Positions 28,038-36,318 of a DNA stretch of 64,000 bases are shown here, piece after piece (positions within the stretch are counted from its first letter, which is position 1; every line of letters starts with the position of its first letter). The position numbers and the translations under genes were made by a program. Source of the stretch: Phosphoribacter sp037046615 (GTDB taxonomy: Bacteria; Actinomycetota; Actinomycetes; Actinomycetales; Dermatophilaceae); NCBI GenBank assembly GCA_037046615.1, contig JBAOHD010000014.1, positions 62,001 through 126,000 on the forward strand, in the 5' to 3' direction. The notes beneath the pieces are model-generated. The model was not told the DNA's origin and searched no databases. It was given only the letters and a program-made list of their open reading frames with translations.

Positions 28038-29482
28038 CACCTGACCTGACACCGGGGATGACACCCGGCCAGATCCGCACCCACCTGCAGGCCCTGCAGG
28101 CTCGGGATCTGCCGAGCCATGGCGGGCGCACCCTCGCCTATGTCTACGACTCCGGGCTCGCCGAAGCCGACGCCATCGGTCGTGAGGCCCTCACGATGTT
28201 CGCCGACTCCAACGGCCTGGACCCCACCGCCTTCCCGTCGCTGCTCGCCATGGAAAACGACCTCGTCGCCATGGCTGGCGATCTCTTGGACGCGCCGCCG
28301 GGCTTGGTCGGGTCGGTGACCTCCGGGGGCACGGAGTCCGTGCTCCTGGCCGTGCTCGCCGCCCGCGACGGCGCCGGCGCGCCCCCCGGCGCGTCATCGA
28401 TGGTGCTCCCCACAACCGCCCACGCCGCGTTCCATAAGGCTGCGCACTACTTCGGCGTCGAGACGATCCTCGTGGACGTCGACCCGCAGACCTTCCGCGC
28501 CGACCCCGGCGCCATGGCCGCAGCCGTCCGGGACGACACGGTCCTGGTCGTCGGGTCCGCTCCCTCATACGCCCACGGGGTCATCGACCCGATCGCCGCG
28601 TTGGGCGCGCTCGCAGCCGAGCGCGGGATCCGCTGCCACGTCGACGCGTGCATCGGCGGGTGGGTGCTGCCGCACCTCGATCACCTCCACGGCGCTCCCC
28701 CATGGACCTTCGCCGCCCCCGGGGTGACGAGCGTCAGCGTCGACCTGCACAAATATGCCTACACCCCCAAAGGCGTTTCCCTTCTGCTGCACCGGGATTC
28801 CACCCTCCGCCGGGGTCACTTCTTCGCCTCCGCCGCGTGGCCCGGCTACACGATGCTCAACTCGACGATGCAGTCGACCAAATCCGGAGGTCCGCTCGCA
28901 GCCGCCTGGGCGGTCACCCGGGCGATCGGCACCGACGGGTATGCCGCGCTGGCTCGGACCGCGCGGGAGGCGACACTCGCGATCGCGCGGGGCGTGGACG
29001 GCATACCCGGGTTGCGGGTGGTCGTCGAGCCTGACTCGACTCTCATCGCGCTGGCGACCGACACGTCGTGCGACGTCTTCACCATCGCCGACGAGATGCT
29101 CGCCCGCGGGTGGTACGTCCAACCGCAAATGTCCTTCCGCGGTATGCCGCCCACGCTGCACCTCACGCTGTCGGCGGCGACCGCCCCGTCTGTGCCCGAC
29201 TTCCTTGCCGCGCTGGGCGAGTCAGTCGCAGCGGCGCAAGCTGCTGGCCCAGCGTCCGTCAACCCGGCCCTCGCGGGTGCTGCGGCCTCACTCGACCCGG
29301 CCACCCTGACCGAGCGCGATTTCGACGGCCTGCTCGCCCTGGCCGGATTGGCCGGTGGGGATGGCTCCCTGGCTCTTCCCGAGCGGATGGCCCCGGTCAA
29401 CGCCCTCCTGGACCTCGCTCCCCCGGATCTGCGGGAGGCGATGCTGCTCGCCTTCCTTGGCCGGCTCTCACGGCCCAGTTGA
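28034..29482 (+). CDS. PLP-dependent decarboxylase/lyase, sphingosine-1-phosphate lyase-like
   Basis: A 482-residue fold-type I PLP enzyme. Seen are GSVTSGGTESVLLAVLAARD (phosphate-binding), HAAFHKAAHYFGVE, HVDACIGGWVLPHL, and the Schiff-base Lys240 in SVDLHKYAYTPKGVS. This set is characteristic of the S1P lyase / group II decarboxylase branch. The C-terminal 80 residues are Ala-rich and less conserved. ATG at 28034 overlaps the MFS stop. A linked transporter suggests uptake and cleavage of a phosphorylated amino-alcohol or an amino acid, but the substrate is not determinable. Confidence 0.8.
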   Translation: MTPDLTPGMTPGQIRTHLQALQARDLPSHGGRTLAYVYDSGLAEADAIGREALTMFADSNGLDPTAFPSLLAMENDLVAMAGDLLDAPPGLVGSVTSGGTESVLLAVLAARDGAGAPPGASSMVLPTTAHAAFHKAAHYFGVETILVDVDPQTFRADPGAMAAAVRDDTVLVVGSAPSYAHGVIDPIAALGALAAERGIRCHVDACIGGWVLPHLDHLHGAPPWTFAAPGVTSVSVDLHKYAYTPKGVSLLLHRDSTLRRGHFFASAAWPGYTMLNSTMQSTKSGGPLAAAWAVTRAIGTDGYAALARTAREATLAIARGVDGIPGLRVVVEPDSTLIALATDTSCDVFTIADEMLARGWYVQPQMSFRGMPPTLHLTLSAATAPSVPDFLAALGESVAAAQAAGPASVNPALAGAAASLDPATLTERDFDGLLALAGLAGGDGSLALPERMAPVNALLDLAPPDLREAMLLAFLGRLSRPS

Positions 29483-29493
29483 CTTGCTTGAGG

Positions 29494-30165
29494 TCAGCCC
29501 CGAAGGCGGTAACCCATGCCCCGGACTGTCTCGATCGCCTCGGTCCCGATCTTGCGGCGGAGGTAACGGACGTAGACATCGACGATGTTTGATCCGGGGT
29601 CGAAGTCATAACCCCATACGTGCCCGAGTAGCTGCTCACGGGTCAGCACCTGACCGGGGTGGCGCATGAATGTCTCGAGCAGGATGAACTCCCGTGCGCT
29701 GAGGTCGCGCAGCCGTCCTCCGACCCGGACCCGACGGGACCTCAAATCGAGAGAGATCGCTCCCACGAGCATTTCCGTCGCGCTCGCCGTGCCGCCACCG
29801 GCGACGGTCGGCCTGAGCCGGAGCCGGATTCGGGCCAGCAACTCGCCGAAGCTGAAGGGCTTCTGCATGTAGTCGTCAGCGCCTCCCTCCAGCCCGGCGA
29901 TTGTGTCGGCTGCCGAGTCGCGTGCCGTGAGGATGATGACCGGCAGGGTCGACCCGGCGTCGCGCAGCCGGCGCAGCACTTCGAATCCGTCCATGCCGGG
30001 CAGGCCGATATCCAGGACGAGCAGATCGACATCCGAAGCCAATGCCCCCGCAAGAGCCGACGGGCCGTCCTCGACCACGATCGGGACGAGTCCACTGGCA
30101 GCGAGTCCCTTTGCCACGAAGGACGCAATCCGGACTTCGTCCTCGGCCACGAGAATGGTGCTCAT
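29494..30165 (-). CDS. OmpR-family response regulator
   Basis: A 223-residue regulator: receiver domain 1-118 with acidic pocket E8-D9, phosphoacceptor D52 (LLVLDIGLPGMDG), T in ILTARDS and K in MQKPF; C-terminal winged helix 130-223 (LSAREFILLETFMRHPGQVLTREQLL, VDVYVRYLRRKIG). ATG at 30165 overlaps the kinase stop (ATGA). It is likely to bind the palindrome pair at 32212-32248, but this is inferred from position only. Confidence 0.93.
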   Translation of the reverse strand: MSTILVAEDEVRIASFVAKGLAASGLVPIVVEDGPSALAGALASDVDLLVLDIGLPGMDGFEVLRRLRDAGSTLPVIILTARDSAADTIAGLEGGADDYMQKPFSFGELLARIRLRLRPTVAGGGTASATEMLVGAISLDLRSRRVRVGGRLRDLSAREFILLETFMRHPGQVLTREQLLGHVWGYDFDPGSNIVDVYVRYLRRKIGTEAIETVRGMGYRLRG

Positions 30166-31883
30166 CGGAAGCCCTTCTCGTCGAGCCAGTCATCGAAGGT
30201 GAGCTCCGGCGGGTCGACGGGCGCTCCGGCGGAGGGTGCGTGGTGAGCGACGGTCGGGCCTGCCGCGGTCGGCGCGCCGCGAACGACCGTCCCCTCGCGG
30301 TTGCCTTGCCGATCGACGATGACAGATCGAGGGAGGTCGATGAGGAACAATGCTCCCCCGGCCGAGGTGGCGGCGGTGACCCGCGCACTGCCGCCGTGCG
30401 CGCGGGCGATCGCGCGAACGATGGCCAAGCCGAGCCCGGTCCCGGTCCCGGTCGCGGTTCCGTTTCCGCTGCCCGGTGCATTCACCGCTCCCGACTCGAA
30501 GCGATCGAAGATGCGCACCCGGTCTGCCGGCGCGACACCTGGCCCTGTGTCACGGACCCAGAGACGCACCCCTCGGGAGGTCACGCCACACCCGAAGGCA
30601 ATCTCGTCGTGTTCCGTCGTTGCGCCGACCGCATTGCTGGCCAACTGCAGCAGCGCCTGCGTGATGCGCTGCGCATCGATGAACGTCATCACATGCTCGA
30701 CCGGATCCAGCGACCACCGTCGAGGCGCCAGGCCCGACGCCTTCTCGAAGGCCGTCACCACGACCGCACCCACATCTGTGACCGCGGGAGTCAGGAAATC
30801 GGGCCGTCGTGACCGCGCGAGCGTGAGCAGGTCGCCCACCAGCCCACCCATCCGGTCGAGTTCGTCGATAGCGAGATCCCGCGTCGACTCGACATCTGCA
30901 GGGGCCGCAGGGTCCATGAGTTCGAGGTGACCCCGAATGACCGTGATCGGAGTCCGCAGCTCGTGCGCGGCTTCGTCAAGCATTCTCCGCTGAGCTCCCA
31001 GGGCTTCCTGGAGCCGGTCGAGCATGCCATTGAGAGTCCCGGCGAGGGCCGCCACCTCGTCATTGCCCCGGACGACGATGCGTTCGCCGGGAGCGGCCCC
31101 CGTGATGCGGGCGGCATCCTCACGCAGGCTGTGGATGGGGGCAAGGATGCGCCGCGCGAGGAGCCACGCGGCCAAGATCAGGACGAGCCAGGCTGTCAGA
31201 GCGGCAATGGCGTACGACCTGACGGTGCCGCCGAAATCCTCGTACTCCCGCGTGATGTAGTGCGCCGCCACATAGTGACCGGTCTCGCCGCCCTTGATGA
31301 ACGGCAGCGCGGCATACACGACCCGCTCGTCACCGATCCAGTATTCGCCGTAGCCGGGCTGCGTCGCCCGGACGATCTGACGTCGAAATCCTGGGTCGAG
31401 ATGCAGTGGCCCCGCCCCCTCGGGGGGCGCGACGGTCACGTCTGCCAGAAGGCCGAGGTGGGTCTCGTGCGCCCCTGGCACGTTGCGTTGGAGCGCGAGG
31501 ATGAGCAGTCGCTCGACGTCCTCGAAGGGTGCGCCCGTGGTGGGGTCCACCCCCTTCCCGGCGAGAGCGCGGAACTCGCTGATCTCCTGGGCCAGCGCGT
31601 TGCCGACTCGCACCTCGATCCGCTGTCGCTCCACGAGGTATGCCGTGAGTCCAGATCCGAAGAAGCCGAGGCCCGCAAGGAGAGCAATGGAGCCAACGAG
31701 TCGGCGGCGCAGGGACATGGGCGGCATCGCCCCGAGCCGCGCCTGCAGGTGGTCCCTCCACGGGGTCCGGGTCGTGTCACCGTCCGCTGTGGTGCCTGCG
31801 CCGATGGCATACCTTCCCCCCTGGCCACCGTCGGGCCTCTTCGCGCGGTCAGTCGTCGTCATCGTCATCGTCATCGTCGTCAT
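30162..31883 (-). CDS. Sensor histidine kinase
   Basis: About 573 residues: a 50-residue N-terminal region, TM1 near 60-82, an extracytoplasmic sensor (about 85-222), TM2 near 224-243, HAMP (245-300), dimerisation/phosphoacceptor domain with His307 in DEAAHELRTPIT, and a HATPase domain (N box QLASNAVGATTEHD, DTGPGVAP, GTGLGLAIVRAIARAHGG). A Gly/Asn/Thr-rich insert sits before the G2 box. The start is uncertain: the first ATG (31883) and three more lie inside the GAC/GAT repeat that encodes the poly-Asp tail of the upstream gene in another frame; ATG at codon 53 is an alternative. Confidence 0.9.
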   Translation of the reverse strand: MTTMTMTMTTTDRAKRPDGGQGGRYAIGAGTTADGDTTRTPWRDHLQARLGAMPPMSLRRRLVGSIALLAGLGFFGSGLTAYLVERQRIEVRVGNALAQEISEFRALAGKGVDPTTGAPFEDVERLLILALQRNVPGAHETHLGLLADVTVAPPEGAGPLHLDPGFRRQIVRATQPGYGEYWIGDERVVYAALPFIKGGETGHYVAAHYITREYEDFGGTVRSYAIAALTAWLVLILAAWLLARRILAPIHSLREDAARITGAAPGERIVVRGNDEVAALAGTLNGMLDRLQEALGAQRRMLDEAAHELRTPITVIRGHLELMDPAAPADVESTRDLAIDELDRMGGLVGDLLTLARSRRPDFLTPAVTDVGAVVVTAFEKASGLAPRRWSLDPVEHVMTFIDAQRITQALLQLASNAVGATTEHDEIAFGCGVTSRGVRLWVRDTGPGVAPADRVRIFDRFESGAVNAPGSGNGTATGTGTGLGLAIVRAIARAHGGSARVTAATSAGGALFLIDLPRSVIVDRQGNREGTVVRGAPTAAGPTVAHHAPSAGAPVDPPELTFDDWLDEKGFR

Positions 31884-32166
31884 CGAGGATCACCGGAGGT
31901 GGAGGTGCAGGCACGACCACCCGTGGTGGGGCCTGCGGGGCGACGGAGGGAGCCGGCTCAGGTGCTGACGGCACACCCGTCGATACCGGCGGGGTCGGCG
32001 CAAGCGTCGGTTGAGGGGGGACTGGCACAGTCGTCGACACCGAGGCGTCGAGGTCGAGCACCTCTCCCAGCGAGGGCGGAGTGTGCCTCGCTCCGAAGAG
32101 CAGCGCCCACCCGAGCAGGACCGCGAAGAGCAGCCCAACGCTGATGAGCCCTTGCCTGGTCTGCAT
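31849..32166 (-). CDS. Small membrane-anchored protein with Pro-rich stretch and poly-Asp tail
   Basis: A 105-residue protein: one N-terminal membrane helix (LISVGLLFAVLLGWALLFGA), a Pro/Val/Thr-rich linker, and 11 consecutive Asp at the C-terminus. Alternative start GTG at 32196. It is the first gene of the operon with the kinase and regulator, whose start overlaps its tail. No family recognised. An acidic extracytoplasmic tail could bind cations such as Ca or Mg; this is a guess suited to its place beside polyphosphate genes. Confidence 0.6.
   Translation of the reverse strand: MQTRQGLISVGLLFAVLLGWALLFGARHTPPSLGEVLDLDASVSTTVPVPPQPTLAPTPPVSTGVPSAPEPAPSVAPQAPPRVVVPAPPPPVILDDDDDDDDDDD
31852..31884 (-). 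repeat. GAC/GAT trinucleotide repeat read in two frames
   Basis: Eleven GAC or GAT triplets encode the poly-Asp tail of the 105-residue protein. Shifted by one base the same DNA supplies the first codons of the histidine kinase (M-T-T-M-T-M-T-M-T-T). Confidence 0.9.
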
Positions 32167-32211
32167 GTCTCCATCGTCACGCAGGTCAGGGCGCACCGCA
32201 CGCCGCTTCGG

Positions 32212-32248
32212 ATGAGAGTCCTTTCATCTGTGATGAGAGCCCTCTCAT
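32212..32248. promoter_or_regulatory. Two palindromic boxes (ATGAGAG-N2-CTCTCAT) 21 bases apart
   Basis: Box 1 (32212-32227) is ATGAGAG-TC-CTTTCAT with one mismatch; box 2 (32233-32248) is ATGAGAG-CC-CTCTCAT, a perfect palindrome. Centres are 21 bases apart, two helical turns. They lie in the divergent region between the small membrane protein/two-component operon and DUF4956-VTC, suiting a shared operator for the adjacent response regulator. Confidence 0.6.
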
Positions 32249-32293
32249 GCCTCACTCACGCCGCTGTCATTTTTCGGCCACAAGCTCGTCGGC

Positions 32294-32923
32294 ATGACCA
32301 CATCAAGCATCTTGCTCGGCCTCATGATCGACCTGATCGTCATCGTCGGCCTGACCCTCGGCTGTTATCGGCCTCGCCACGGCAAGGCCGATCTCGCCTT
32401 GTCCTTCATCGTCTTGAACCTTGGGATCTTCGGGGTGGTGGCACTGCTGGCTGGCAATGAAGCGGGGCTGGCCCTCGGCATGGGGCTGTTCGGGATCCTC
32501 TCGATCATCCGGTTGCGTTCGACGCAGATCTCTCAGACCGAAGTGGCCTACTTCTTCACCTCCCTCGTGCTCGGTCTCGTGAACTCCCTCGGCGTCACGA
32601 ACTTCGCACTCATGCTGTCGATCAACGCGGTGCTGGTCGGCGTTCTCGTCATCCTCGACCGGGGCCCGGCCCCCTCGGAGCCCGCGACGCAGCAGCGACG
32701 GATCACCCTCGACGTCATCCACGACAACCACGATGACCTCGTCGCCGACCTCGAAGCCCGACTGCGGACACCGGTGATCACCGTCCGGGTCGAAGAGGTC
32801 GACTACGTCCGCGACGTGACGGTCGTCGTCGCCACCCTCGGGACAGCACCGGCGGACACGAGCCCACCCCACTGGTCGGCCATGTCATCCCTCGACCCCG
32901 TCGGCACGGGAGTCTCCCGATGA
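32294..32923 (+). CDS. DUF4956 membrane protein
   Basis: A 209-residue protein with about four membrane helices (LLGLMIDLIVIVGLTLGCY; LSFIVLNLGIFGVVALLAG; GLALGMGLFGILSIIRL; the region after VAYFFTSLVLGL) and a soluble C-terminal domain of about 70 residues. DUF4956 proteins commonly sit beside VTC-domain polyphosphate polymerases, and here the stop overlaps the VTC start (ATGA). Probably part of a membrane complex that makes or moves polyphosphate; the exact role is unknown. Confidence 0.85.
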   Translation: MTTSSILLGLMIDLIVIVGLTLGCYRPRHGKADLALSFIVLNLGIFGVVALLAGNEAGLALGMGLFGILSIIRLRSTQISQTEVAYFFTSLVLGLVNSLGVTNFALMLSINAVLVGVLVILDRGPAPSEPATQQRRITLDVIHDNHDDLVADLEARLRTPVITVRVEEVDYVRDVTVVVATLGTAPADTSPPHWSAMSSLDPVGTGVSR

Positions 32924-33753
32924 CGCGATCCCTCGCCCCCTCGTCCCGGGCCGTCCTCGACATGGTGGACCAGATCGCACCCGTCGACCTCGACACGCTC
33001 CAGGCACGAGCCGGCCTCCAGGATCGGATCGATCACAAGTTCCTCGTCTATCCATCCACCGTCCGCCGCCTCGTGGACGACATCGGCCGAGAGTTGAACG
33101 TCCTCGAGATCAGGGGCGAGCGACAGTTCGACTACGACTCGCTCTATTTCGATTCCGCCGGTTGGCGCACCTACCGCGACCATGTCCAAGGCCGTCGGCG
33201 CCGCTTCCAGGCGCGGACCCGCCACTACGTCGGCTCCGGAGTCTGCATGTTCGAGGTCAAGATCGAAGGTTCCAGGGGCAAGACCGCCAAACACCGACAA
33301 CAGCACGCCGTCGAAGACGCACACCGCCTGACCCCCGATGCCCGGGCTCTGCTCGACCGTGAGCTGACGCTCGCGGGTATCCATGCCGCACCCGATCTCC
33401 GACCGGCTGTGCAGACGACCTACCGGCGGACCACGTTGGCGAGCCTGGCGGGAGCCGGGCTCAGGATCACGCTCGACACGGATCTGCGGTGCCAGTCGGC
33501 TCGCGGCTCGACGAGCGCCCTGACCGATCGCGTCCTCCTTGAGGTCAAGAGTGCCTCACGGCATCACCCGATCCTCGGTGCGTTCGCCGATGCGGGCCTG
33601 CGTCCGCTCACCTTCAGCAAGTACTGCGTCGGAGCGGCGCTGCTCCATCCCGAACTGCCGCGAGCACCCTGGGCCGAGGTCCTGGCCCACCACTTCGAAG
33701 AACGACCGCTGCACGATCCTCTGCGAGGGCGGACGCGTTCACTGCATCAGTGA
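32920..33753 (+). CDS. VTC-domain polyphosphate polymerase
   Basis: A 277-residue protein of the triphosphate-tunnel (CYTH-like) VTC4 catalytic family, expected to polymerise polyphosphate from NTP gamma-phosphate. Seen are the basic tunnel residues in QDRIDHKFLV, YDSLYFDSAGWRTYRDHV, RRRRFQARTRHY, CMFEVKIEG, LLEVKSASR and the C-terminal FSKYCVG. ATG at 32920 overlaps DUF4956. It is an alternative to Ppk-type synthesis and would suit a polyphosphate-accumulating actinobacterium. It faces ilvD across a 30-base gap. Confidence 0.88.
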   Translation: MTRSLAPSSRAVLDMVDQIAPVDLDTLQARAGLQDRIDHKFLVYPSTVRRLVDDIGRELNVLEIRGERQFDYDSLYFDSAGWRTYRDHVQGRRRRFQARTRHYVGSGVCMFEVKIEGSRGKTAKHRQQHAVEDAHRLTPDARALLDRELTLAGIHAAPDLRPAVQTTYRRTTLASLAGAGLRITLDTDLRCQSARGSTSALTDRVLLEVKSASRHHPILGAFADAGLRPLTFSKYCVGAALLHPELPRAPWAEVLAHHFEERPLHDPLRGRTRSLHQ

Positions 33754-33783
33754 ACGGACCGTCTCGGTGCTCGATCGCGCGAT

Positions 33784-35640
33784 TCACGGCACCTTGCGGG
33801 CAGCGCCCTTGTCGGCCGACTGGGCAAACATCGCGAAGATCCGCAAGGCAGCCGACACCTGCCGCTCTCGGTCCACCGGAGCCCACCCCCGCTCGTCCTG
33901 CTCAGCGCGCCGACGGGCCAACTCGGCGTCGTCCACGTGGAGGGTGACCCGACGCTCGGGGATCGAGAACTCGATGACGTCGCCGTCGCGGACCAGCCCG
34001 ATCGCGCCACCCGAGGCGGCCTCCGGCGAGACGTGACCGACCGATAGACCCGATGACCCGCCCGAGAAGCGCCCGTCGGTGATCAGCGCACACTTCGGGC
34101 CGAGCCCCACCCCCTTGAGGTAGGACGTGGGATAGAGCATCTCTTGCATGCCGGGGCCGCCCTTGGGGCCTTCGTAGCGGACGACGACGACATCTCCAGC
34201 ACTGATCGCGCCGCTGAGGATCATCTCGACGGCCCGCTCTTGCGAGTCGGCCACCTTGGCCGGCCCCTGGAAGGTCCACTGGTGCTCGGGCACCCCTGCG
34301 GTCTTGACGATGCAGCCGTCTGGCGCGAGGTTGCCGGTGAGGACGGCCAGCCCGCCGTCCTGGGTGTAGGCGTGCGCGACCGACCGGATGCACCCCTGGG
34401 CCGCGTCCGTGTCCAACGTCGCCCAGCGGTTGGTCGAGGAGAACGCCTCGGTGGTGCGCACTCCCCCGGGGGCGGCATGGAAGAGTTCGACCGCCGTGTC
34501 GCTCGCCTGACCACCCCGGATGTCCCACTCGTCCAACCACGCGCGCAGGCTCGGCGCGTGGACGGCGTGGACGGTGTCGTCGAGCATCCCGGCCCGGTCG
34601 AGTTCGCCCATGATCGCGACGATCCCGCCCGCTCGATGCACGTCCTCCATGTAATAGTCGTTGGTGTTGGGGGCGACCTTGACCAGGCACGGGGTCACCC
34701 GCGACAGCGCGTCGATGTCGTCCTGGTCGAAGTCGACGTCGGCCTCGTGGGCCGCGGCGAGCAGGTGCAGGATGGTGTTGGTCGACCCCCCCATCGCAAT
34801 GTCGACCCGCATCGCGTTAGCCAGCGCCTCGCGGGTCACGATCGACCGGGGCAGCACCGACGCATCCCCGCCCTCACTGTCGCCCACGGCATACCAGCGC
34901 GTGGCCAACTCGACAACGAGCCGACCGGCGCGCAGGAAGAGATCCCGACGCGCTGCGGAGGTCGCGAGCGTCGACCCGTTGCCTGGCAGCGCGAGCCCGA
35001 CGACCTCGAGCAGGCAGTTCATCGAGTTTGCCGTGAACATGCCGGAGCACGACCCGCACGTCGGGCACGCGGAGCGCTCGATAGTCGCGATGTCGGCATC
35101 ACTGACGGTCTCGTCGACGGCCTTGATCATCGCGTCGATGAGATCCAGGCGGGTGGCGACCGTGCCGTCCTCGCCGACGATGGCCTTGCCGGCTTCCATC
35201 GGCCCACCGCTGACGAACACTGCCGGAATGTTGAGCCGCAATGCCGCGAGCAGCATGCCGGGGGTGATCTTGTCGCAGTTGCTGATGCAGACCAGCGCGT
35301 CGGCAGCGTGAGCGTTGACCATGTATTCGACGGAGTCGGCGATGAGTTCGCGGCTCGGCAGGGAGTAGAGCATCCCGCCGTGACCCATCGCGATGCCGTC
35401 GTCGACGGCGATGGTGTTGAACTCGCGCGCCACCCCGCCGGCCTCGGCGACTGCCCCAGCGACGAGGTCGCCCATGTCCTTGAGATGGACGTGGCCAGGC
35501 ACGAACTGCGTGTAGCTGTTGGCGACCGCGATGATCGGCTTGCCGAAGTCGCTCTCGGTCATCCCTGTCGCGCGCCACAGCGCCCGGGCTCCAGCCATGT
35601 TGCGACCGTGCGTGGTGGTGCGGGAACGCAGAACGGGCAT
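33784..35640 (-). CDS. ilvD: Dihydroxy-acid dehydratase
   Basis: A 618-residue Fe-S dehydratase, third common step of Ile and Val synthesis. Seen are the cluster cysteines in CISNCDKITPGM and ACPTCGSCSGMFTANSMN, IAVDDGIAMGHGGMLYS, and GLGPKCALITDGRFSGGSSG. ATG at 35640; TGAGG upstream. The frame is intact. It is a single-gene unit on the minus strand. I looked for a leader peptide upstream: an R-I-T-L-V-V stretch exists but has no start codon. Confidence 0.96.
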   Translation of the reverse strand: MPVLRSRTTTHGRNMAGARALWRATGMTESDFGKPIIAVANSYTQFVPGHVHLKDMGDLVAGAVAEAGGVAREFNTIAVDDGIAMGHGGMLYSLPSRELIADSVEYMVNAHAADALVCISNCDKITPGMLLAALRLNIPAVFVSGGPMEAGKAIVGEDGTVATRLDLIDAMIKAVDETVSDADIATIERSACPTCGSCSGMFTANSMNCLLEVVGLALPGNGSTLATSAARRDLFLRAGRLVVELATRWYAVGDSEGGDASVLPRSIVTREALANAMRVDIAMGGSTNTILHLLAAAHEADVDFDQDDIDALSRVTPCLVKVAPNTNDYYMEDVHRAGGIVAIMGELDRAGMLDDTVHAVHAPSLRAWLDEWDIRGGQASDTAVELFHAAPGGVRTTEAFSSTNRWATLDTDAAQGCIRSVAHAYTQDGGLAVLTGNLAPDGCIVKTAGVPEHQWTFQGPAKVADSQERAVEMILSGAISAGDVVVVRYEGPKGGPGMQEMLYPTSYLKGVGLGPKCALITDGRFSGGSSGLSVGHVSPEAASGGAIGLVRDGDVIEFSIPERRVTLHVDDAELARRRAEQDERGWAPVDRERQVSAALRIFAMFAQSADKGAARKVP

Positions 35641-35740
35641 CGCGAGACCTCAGGGTGTCAGGGCAGCGGCAGTATGCCGGCCGGGCACGACCAGGGTAAT
35701 GCGGCGCCGCTGCGGGCGGTCGAGAGTGTCCGACCGACGG

Positions 35741-36259
35741 TCAGCCGCGACCGACGAAAAAGTGCTCGAGGGAGGCCCCTCCGGAGTCGACGTCAGCCCA
35801 CTCACCGGCATACCGCAGGACCGCGATGCCGCTCGTCGGGAACCCTGACTGGATCTCGGCGAGCGCGTCGTCGTCGCCCTGTCCTTCGCTGAGGCGTTCG
35901 GCGAGGATCGACATCGTGGGCTCGTGCCCCACGACAAGGATGCTGCGCATCGCGGGATCGGCCTCGCGGACGAGCTTGAGGACTCCTGCGGCGCCCGCGC
36001 TGTAGACGCCGCGGGCGTATTCGACCTCCGCAGCGGACACGCCGACGTGGTCGAGGGCATCCCAGGTCTGCCGGGTGCGCATCGCAGTCGAGCAGATCAC
36101 CAGCTGGGGCTCAAGCTTCTGAGCGAGCAGCCACTCCCCGACCGCAGCCGCGTCTCGCCGGCCGCGGGAGATGAGGCGACGTTCGTGGTCGCCGACCCCG
36201 ATGGTGTGCTCGGCCTTCGCGTGGCGCAGCAGCATCACCAGACGGGAGTCGTCGCTCAT
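35741..36259 (-). CDS. SixA-like histidine phosphatase
   Basis: A 172-residue member of the phosphoglycerate-mutase-like phosphatase superfamily with the RHG-type motif LLRHAKAEH (catalytic His), R in TAMRTRQTW and second His in VVGHEPTM. The short form resembles SixA phosphohistidine phosphatases. ATG at 36259. Its partner in vivo is unknown. It lies upstream of ilvD with no evident functional link. Confidence 0.85.
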   Translation of the reverse strand: MSDDSRLVMLLRHAKAEHTIGVGDHERRLISRGRRDAAAVGEWLLAQKLEPQLVICSTAMRTRQTWDALDHVGVSAAEVEYARGVYSAGAAGVLKLVREADPAMRSILVVGHEPTMSILAERLSEGQGDDDALAEIQSGFPTSGIAVLRYAGEWADVDSGGASLEHFFVGRG

Positions 36260-36318
36260 GGGTCAGAGCATGCACCCCCTGCCCGTGCTCGCGCTACCGC
36301 TGGAGCGCAGCACTGGCG

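Noticed and set aside
35650..35740. R-I-T-L-V-V stretch upstream of ilvD resembling a leader peptide
   Set aside because: No ATG, GTG or TTG start in frame nearby and no terminator hairpin with a T run follows.
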